Positions 58,217 to 64,000 of a DNA stretch of 64,000 bases are shown here, one piece after another (within the stretch, counting starts at the first letter, position 1; every line of letters starts with the position of its first letter). The notes below the pieces were generated by a model that had not been told where the DNA came from, made no database searches, and saw only the letters and a program-made list of their open reading frames with translations. The position numbers and the translations under genes are program-made. The DNA is from Roridomyces roridus (Eukaryota > Basidiomycota > Agaricomycetes > Agaricales > Mycenaceae), in assembly GCA_029378245.1 (NCBI GenBank), contig JARKIF010000005.1:3038001-3102000 (forward strand), written 5' to 3'.

Positions 58217-59500
58217 CCCTCTGCCTTCGAGAGTTACCCAGCTATACATCGTGTTGTTATCAAAGGCTATGTAAAATGAATTTGGAGATTTGGAGTGCAT
58301 CTGTAGCGTTAACGTTGTATGAGCGTAGTTATATAGACAGGCGAGGCGTACTCACAAAAAGCATCGCTACTTTTACAAGTTGCAGTCTGCAGAGGGGATT
58401 TGAAAGAGAAACCGTTACCAAGTCAAGCCAGTATGAATCGTGAAAGGACCGCCACCGCCCAAAGATTGCATCTCAGGAAGTTGGAGCGCCGTCACGACCG
58501 AGTCTTGATTCGGATTCGAAGGAATCTTCGTAGAATGTGACACATTGAAACGAGGAGTACTCACAGAAACATTACGAGTCACAGAGGCGATTTGAAAGAG
58601 AATGGACAACGTGGCGAAACCTTATAATGATGGACTGCCAGGGAAGGACCGCAACATGGTACTTAGTACCGATCGAAGTACGAGCAGGGTCTGCTGCTGC
58701 GAGACGACCTGCGATGAGGCAGCCTCTCGTGCCGCCTGAAAAGGATCAGACACGATGAAACTTCACACAAGTTTGGCATATTTACCTCCGGCCAAGATGA
58801 TGTCAAATTCGAGAGTACTGTACATGAAGGACGTCTGCAACTCGGCAGGATCTTGCCTGCGAAGAGTTCGAATTTGAAGACTATTCAATCAGGATACTAA
58901 CGCAGAAAATGTCCTGACCGCTTGGAGAGGACGACCTTTCTTCCAAAGCAGTTGAATCTTGAACGTCCAATCGTCGTTCCAGTGAGCCTGAAAGATGGCC
59001 TTCGCACGATGTAAATCCGGGACGGCGTCTGCAGAAATCTTTCTGAAAGTTATTTGAAGACGCATGACACGAGCAGAGCTGCCTCATTCAAAACCCGTGT
59101 CTCTCAGTGGAAGACTCGAAGAACAGCTTCGTTGTTAGCAAGAATTTCTGCCGAAAGGTATCCATGGCATGGTAGCAGTTTTGTGAACACAATTGAAGCG
59201 CAGAGAAAAGAAACCATAGGCTGTTGCCAGCCAGACTGTTGAACGAGACCCAGATAGTGGAGTCTAGATCTAGTGGAGTCGAAAGCAAGTCGAAAGTCGG
59301 CCACAACCTTGGACGGCGGGGCAGAAGCGGCATTGAAGTGCATTGAAAGGACCCAGATCCGAGATCAAGTCATGAAAGAACGTAGAGAGTCGCCTAGCGC
59401 CCGAGGGTCGGTGAGGGATGTTGTGAACGGAAGAAGAAGAAAGATGCGCGTGATCCGCATCCAAACAGGACCACATTAGCGACCCGGTCTAGATTTCCAC
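58217..59500. other. Intergenic with a short tandem duplication
   Basis: 58340-58450 and 58545-58640 share GGCGTACTCACA/GGAGTACTCACA, GATTTGAAAGAGAA and GGACCGC in the same order. No gene with support, although several GT/AG-like sites occur. Confidence 0.4.
58340..58640 (+). repeat. Imperfect tandem pair, about 200 bp apart
   Basis: Two diverged units carrying GTACTCACA, GATTTGAAAGAGAA and AGGACCGC. Confidence 0.45.
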
Positions 59501-61110
59501 TCCCATCTCGGTCCTTCTTCTTCGCCGCCTCTCGCTCACTCAATCCCTACTTTGGCACTTGAATTGCCAACCTGGCTCTCCGCCCACCCTCCTTCCTCCT
59601 CCGAATTTGGAGATCAACGGGCTACTTAGGTGCGTGTCACTTTAAGTATTCCCGTTGCTCTCGCTCGTTCCAGGACATCTTCCACGGCGTGTTCTCATCG
59701 GACTCGCCAGGAACGACTCCCTGGTCAACGTCGTGCGGCAGGCCCTTGCTGCCCAAACGAGCCTTGTCCAAGTCTTCTAGCCCGACTACGGCTTCAAAGC
59801 ACTGCCGATGGGTTTCTGCAAGCTCAGCAATCTCCCGCGTCCTCTGCGTGTGCTGGGTGCCTTGCTCGGCCGAGGTGCGTCCTCGCATTGTCTTTTCTCT
59901 GCCGATACTGACATTTCCTCAGTCTTCCGTCCACCACGGCCTCTCGTGCGGCACGACCTCGGCGACATCGTGCGCTTCGTTGACATCTCCCTCGCCACTC
60001 TCACTCTACTACCGCAAGTCGAGTACACGCCTGGAGACAGATCTGCCACTGCCGTCGATGATTGCTGCGACTTCTTAGTCACATTCACCCGCTCCGATAT
60101 ACTTCTCTGGCCGCTTTCCTCCCAGGGGCCGACAAGGAGACCTCTACTACCGCCCCCACTCTCATCAGCGACTGCAACTTCCTATTCACATTCACTCAAT
60201 CCGTTCCACTCGCCAACACCGCTCTCGGCGGCGACCATCACACCGAAGTCAAGGATCCTCAAGTCGAAGAAACCTCCAACGTTCCGCCAGCGCGCCCATC
60301 GCTGGTGTCGTTTTAGGAGTCTGTACAGCTCGAAACGCTTCTCCAGGCACCTGTCGCCGAAGAGGAGAAGGCCTTTGTATTCATCGAAGATCTGAGTGTC
60401 GGGTCAGAGGGTGTGGGCACTTCCGAGTTGTGCGTATGGGGCGACGAGGGCGACGCTGCAGGGGACGGTGATGCCGAGGACGATGAGCATTCGAGCGAGG
60501 AGTTTGTCCGGGAGCTAGAAGGGGATCACTAGGCCACACGGGTCGCCGCCCATTTCGGTACGTCTCTTTGCTGCTTCTCTCCATGTGCACTCACCATTCC
60601 CCGACAGCTGTACCCCGACTTCCGTCGCTTTCGATGCTAGCGGCCTGCCACGATGTGCACGAAGCGTTTCTCCTCAATATACTGGCCTCTCCCGCCAGCC
60701 CTACCCACTTGCCTGAACGATACAACGCGCGCCCCGGCCTTGACCGTCCTTCCCTTCCCTTCACTCGCTCCCACCTCTACCACCACCCACCGAAGCAAGC
60801 AGCAGAGAAGGATCGACGCGCTATGCTCCTGGCCAAGGGACGCCTCGACGACGTAACCCGCTATCACCTTTACGACTTGGACGCATGGGGTATCATCAAG
60901 CGGAGGGTGGCGGGTTGTTTTTGCTTTGGGTGGAGGATGAACGACGGGGGCGTGAGGTTGGGGAGGCGAGGGAGGCACTCGGGTCGGTGACTGGGTTGGT
61001 GGTCAAGGTATCAGGCCGTGACTCTCTTCTTTCTTGCTTGCTCGAATGGACTTTCACATCATCTGTACCCTTGTATCATCTACTCGCTCGCTCACTGTAT
61101 ATTATCATCT
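59501..61110 (+). pseudogene. Degenerate protein-coding region, unknown family
   Basis: Coding-like pieces in order: PLVRHDLGDIVRFVDISL (59.94 kb), QVEETSNVPPARPSLVSF followed by TAG at 60314-60316 and then in the same frame ESVQLETLLQAPVAEEEKAF with an acidic end EHSSEEFVRELEGDH. Further on come YPDFRRFDA-like, then RYHLYDLDAWGIIK and, shifted, GLFLLWVEDERRGREVGEA to about 61.0 kb. Several frame changes and one nonsense codon argue for a broken gene. No known domain recognised. Confidence 0.35.
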
Positions 61111-61266
61111 ATTAGCGAGTTGTACCAATCGTATTCTGTTGTGCTAGTTTCGATTTTGAATGGTGATGAAATGTGCTGTCGGTCGAGGAAGGGGTCTGCG
61201 CCCAATTGGGCAGGTCAATTTCTAAATCAAGTTTTAAAAGCCCTCGGGCAATTCTGTCCGCGAAAA

Positions 61267-63154
61267 CTACATATTCGTCGGCCTCGACACCAACTCGATC
61301 CCCGTCGATTGGCCAGCTTCCGATCCTCCACCTCCCCCAAAGTACCGCTTGACCGCCTTCTGCAGCTTCGTGTCCTCGAATCCCTGATCGAGCGTCTCGA
61401 GGCTCAGTCCTTTCGTCTCGGGCTGCAATACAACGCAGACGAGGACGGTCAGCAGTGTGCAGGCACCAAACAAAAAGTAAGGTCCCGAGCTGGAGCGTTG
61501 CAGGAAGAGTGGGGTCGAGAATGCTATGACCCAATTCACGGCCTGAGGAAGATAGATTAGTTACAATCCATCGACGAGGAGGAAGAGTTCATTACCCAGT
61601 TAGCGCACTGCGCGAGACTGGTCGCAGCCGCGCGTGTACGTTTGGGCTGGATCTCGCTCGCGATGACCCGGGTCACGAGTGCCCAGCTCGAAACGAATGC
61701 AGCGATGAAGAGGTAGATGAGTGCGATGAGGGTACGTTTGCCCGCTTGCGTCTGTGCTGCGTCGGACGCGTAGAGCGAGCCCATGAGGAGCATGCATGCT
61801 GAGATGACGCTGCCTCCGCCGATCATTTGCGTGCGGCGCGACCCTGGAAGGTATCAGTACGTGGGCATGCCAGGCGTGAGGAAAAGGCGCACATTTGTCT
61901 TGAAAGCCTTGCGATAGGGCGGTGAGGACTACCATGACAATCCCCGACACTCCAGATGCAAGGAAAGTCGCTGTAGTCGTGGAAAGACCGGCTTGCTTGA
62001 AAAGCACTGGCGCGTACTACGGAACGGATGAGATCACGCCAAAGAGAGGAAACATCGACCTACGTAAAGTACAGCGTCAATACCAGATGCCTGTAGCTTC
62101 GTCAAGAAAAACAGCAAAGGAGAAGAAGCTCCAACGTACCTGCTGCATTGACATGAGGAACAGACCAAACAGAGTCCGGAATCGGACGTCCGTGGCGAAC
62201 AGTTCTTTGACTTGCGAAACAAGGCTCCGTTTACAAGGCTCCGAGGGCGTCGCAGTGGAAACCTCATCTTCCTTGCGAACCTCGGCCAGTTGGAGCCCCA
62301 GCCGCAGCGCAGCGGCCTCTGCATCCCGAGAACGCCCCACGCTCAATAACCAATGAGGCGAATGCTCGAAGAAGGGCGTCCCGATGGCGAGCACGATAGC
62401 CACCACCGCCTGCAAACCGAGCGGCAGCCTCCAAGAGATACTGCCCGCATGCTTGATGGTGCCAAAGCAAGTGAAATATCCTTGAAGAGCTCAGGAGCTG
62501 ATTCGACTGGGGCGCGGAGACACCCACCTGCAGCGATACCAGCGGTATTAAAGAGCTGGACAGTGGCCATTGCTCGACCACGTTTTGACGCGGGGGAGAT
62601 CTCGGCCATGTAGACCGTGATACTGGATACGTATATTCCCTGGCCAAAGCCGGTGATGCATCTCCCAATGAAGAGCTAGCGAACGTGAATACAGCGTCCG
62701 AAGATGGATGACGGGACTGACCTGTGGTAGAGCCTTGGCAGAGCAGGCAATTGCACAACCAATCGCGAAGATGAAGGAACCCAAAGCGATCGTGTATGTA
62801 CGAGAAATCCGATCCGATAACGCGCCAGAGCCAAAGGAAGCCAACGCAGCGGTGGCAATGATACTCGAGACGAAGAGCCCTTGCACGGTGGCTGAAAGCG
62901 TCCCGAATTGTTCTTCGAATTGCGGCATGACGATTATGGGACCGATACTGAGATTGGGTCAGATTCATAGGTCCCCGTGCGCGTGAGGAGACGCACCTTC
63001 CGGTATCAAAACCCCACAAGAACCCCCCGAGCGCGGTAAAGAGTGAAGCCCAGACATAGTGCGATATCTTGTTGTTCTTGAAGACACGAACAAGCGGGGC
63101 GGTGCTGCTCGACGAGACTTGGAGTTGAATGCGGGGACGTGGCTCGAATTCCAT
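61267..63154 (-). CDS. MFS sugar transporter (sugar porter family)
   Basis: Plasma-membrane proton symporter for hexoses or related polyols. From ATG 63154, about 520 residues in roughly nine exons. Signatures: GGFLWGFDTG in helix 1; GRCITGFGQGIYVSS (R-x-x-x-G-x-G type, helix 4); AEISPASKRGRA (the PESPR-like loop); QQASGIDAVLYYAP in helix 7; DKWGRRTQM between helices 8 and 9; PETKGLSLETLDQGFED at the end. These are in the canonical order and intron boundaries are clean. The C-terminus ends RPTNM. Substrate preference cannot be read from the sequence. Confidence 0.9.
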
Positions 63155-63915
63155 GGTCGGAAGAGGAGGAGAGAATTGGGTGCTCTCTTATGTCGCGCTT
63201 GCTGAGAAGACTCGAGTCACAAACTGAGCATGAGTAATCCACGGCTCTCATGAACGGTCCAAAGCCCGAGATCCGAAACCGAGGGTGAATTGGCGTCTAT
63301 CGTGCTGCTTCGTCATCGTCGAATGTGGTGGAGGAAGAGTGACACCAAACAAGAAATCACACCCGCTCCTTTCGCCACCATCGCAACACCACCGTGTCTC
63401 CTTGCCTCGCTCTAAATCAGTATTGGACCCAAAAAATCAACTTCCTATACCTCCGACTTGCTCAGCTATGTCGAATGGCCATTAACGCGCATGCACTGCA
63501 GAGTGGCACGGTCTCCCAGTAACAATCTGCCCTTGGCGGTGACTCGGCCGTAAAACCGAAAACAGCTGCTCCCATCTACAGTCGGCAGGCTGCAATTGAT
63601 TCGCAAGGCCGTCAGCGCCGATCCTGCGGGCCGCTAAGGACGATCTACTCTGCAATAATGTGTATGTGAGAACCATCCAACCTTTTCGGACGAGTCTTCC
63701 TGCGAGGCGCTTATTCCAAACTCGTCGGCCTTGTGGTGGTAAATTTGAATCACGGCCAAAGTCCCTCACCCACCTCGAGACAGACCCGAATTGTGGGATT
63801 TACCAGCGCTCGGAAATCCTAAATAACCCCGAATGCACTGGGTAAATGGCTAAAGTGCCTCGTTTATTCTGGCATAAAAAGGACCCACCCCGACCGTCTG
63901 GATATCCATTTCACC
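63155..63915. other. Divergent intergenic region
   Basis: Promoters of the transporter and of the gene starting at 63916. A TATA-like ATAAAAA lies near 63873. Short frames here have no support. Confidence 0.5.
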
Positions 63916-64000
63916 ATGTCCAGGGACGAGCATCTTGTCAATGCTTCCGAGCGCGCGCGCCGCGAGTACCTCGACCATACAGCTACAACAGCTACGCAAC
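63916..64000 (+). CDS. Partial gene at window edge
   Basis: ATG 63916 in a good context (CACCATGTCC), about 40 bp after a TATA-like ATAAAAA. It opens a frame MSRDEHLVNASERARREYLD that runs off the window. Too short to identify. Confidence 0.4.
   Translation, partial: MSRDEHLVNASERARREYLDHTATTATQ

Noticed and set aside
1..64000. TAG reassigned as a sense codon
   Set aside because: Several intact genes with correct family lengths end in TAG (NDUFA8, KEX1-type, SDR, FHA), so TAG works as stop.
1..64000. CRISPR arrays, rRNA, tRNA, insertion sequences, plasmid origins
   Set aside because: No regularly spaced repeats, no cloverleaf or rRNA core sequence, no transposase or reverse-transcriptase motif was recognised in either strand.

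Overview
The window is nuclear DNA of a filamentous basidiomycete, probably an Agaricomycete and possibly close to Rhizoctonia/Ceratobasidiaceae. Almost every recognisable gene is split by many short introns of about 45-60 bases with GT..AG ends. Protein families typical of mushroom-forming fungi (F-box/LRR proteins, sedolisins, DUF6534-like membrane proteins, old yellow enzymes, P450s) are abundant. No rRNA, tRNA, CRISPR or bacterial-type operon was seen. Exon models were read by eye from splice sites; where every exon phase closes and the total is divisible by three I say so. The species placement is inference.

Layout. 0.2-9.1 kb is mostly intact, housekeeping-like: an F-box protein, a small unknown gene (-), an FHA-domain protein (+), a small unknown gene with an intron directly after its ATG (-), the complex I subunit NDUFA8 (+) and a membrane protein (-). 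9.2-16.6 kb is decayed: F-box relics, a sedolisin pseudogene, an SDR relic and a kinase-like pseudogene. 17.0-20.7 kb holds two intact secretory-pathway genes, a thioredoxin-fold membrane protein and a KEX1-type carboxypeptidase. 21.0-25.5 kb is a tandem array of three members of an unrecognised family, followed by tandem DNA repeats to 26.9 kb. 27.7-34.2 kb carries an old yellow enzyme, a second sedolisin pseudogene and an intact SDR. 35.6-39.3 kb has two membrane-protein genes; 39.3-43.3 kb is poor in recognisable genes. 43.3-50.5 kb has a broken conserved gene, a second old yellow enzyme and a MYND-finger protein. 51.1-53.0 kb holds F-box-like relics. 53.4-58.2 kb holds a P450 with one frameshift, an arsenic gene and a bZIP-like gene. 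A degenerate coding region and an MFS sugar transporter close the window, with the first codons of another gene at the right edge.

Most notable points. (1) The gene at 55798-57427 joins an arsenite methyltransferase (AS3MT/ArsM) to a CDC25/Acr2-type rhodanese arsenate-reductase-like domain in one eight-exon frame of 429 codons, and a bZIP-like gene lies about 280 bp downstream. This is a candidate compact arsenic-detoxification unit. (2) The block sedolisin(-)/SDR(+) occurs twice (about 10.97-14.6 kb and 29.7-34.2 kb). Both sedolisins carry different disabling lesions, and one SDR is intact while the other is a relic. (3) Two old yellow enzyme genes are inverted duplicates that share promoter sequence. 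(4) Several otherwise good genes are broken by one nonsense codon (always TAG) or one single-base indel, so assembly errors must be separated from real decay.
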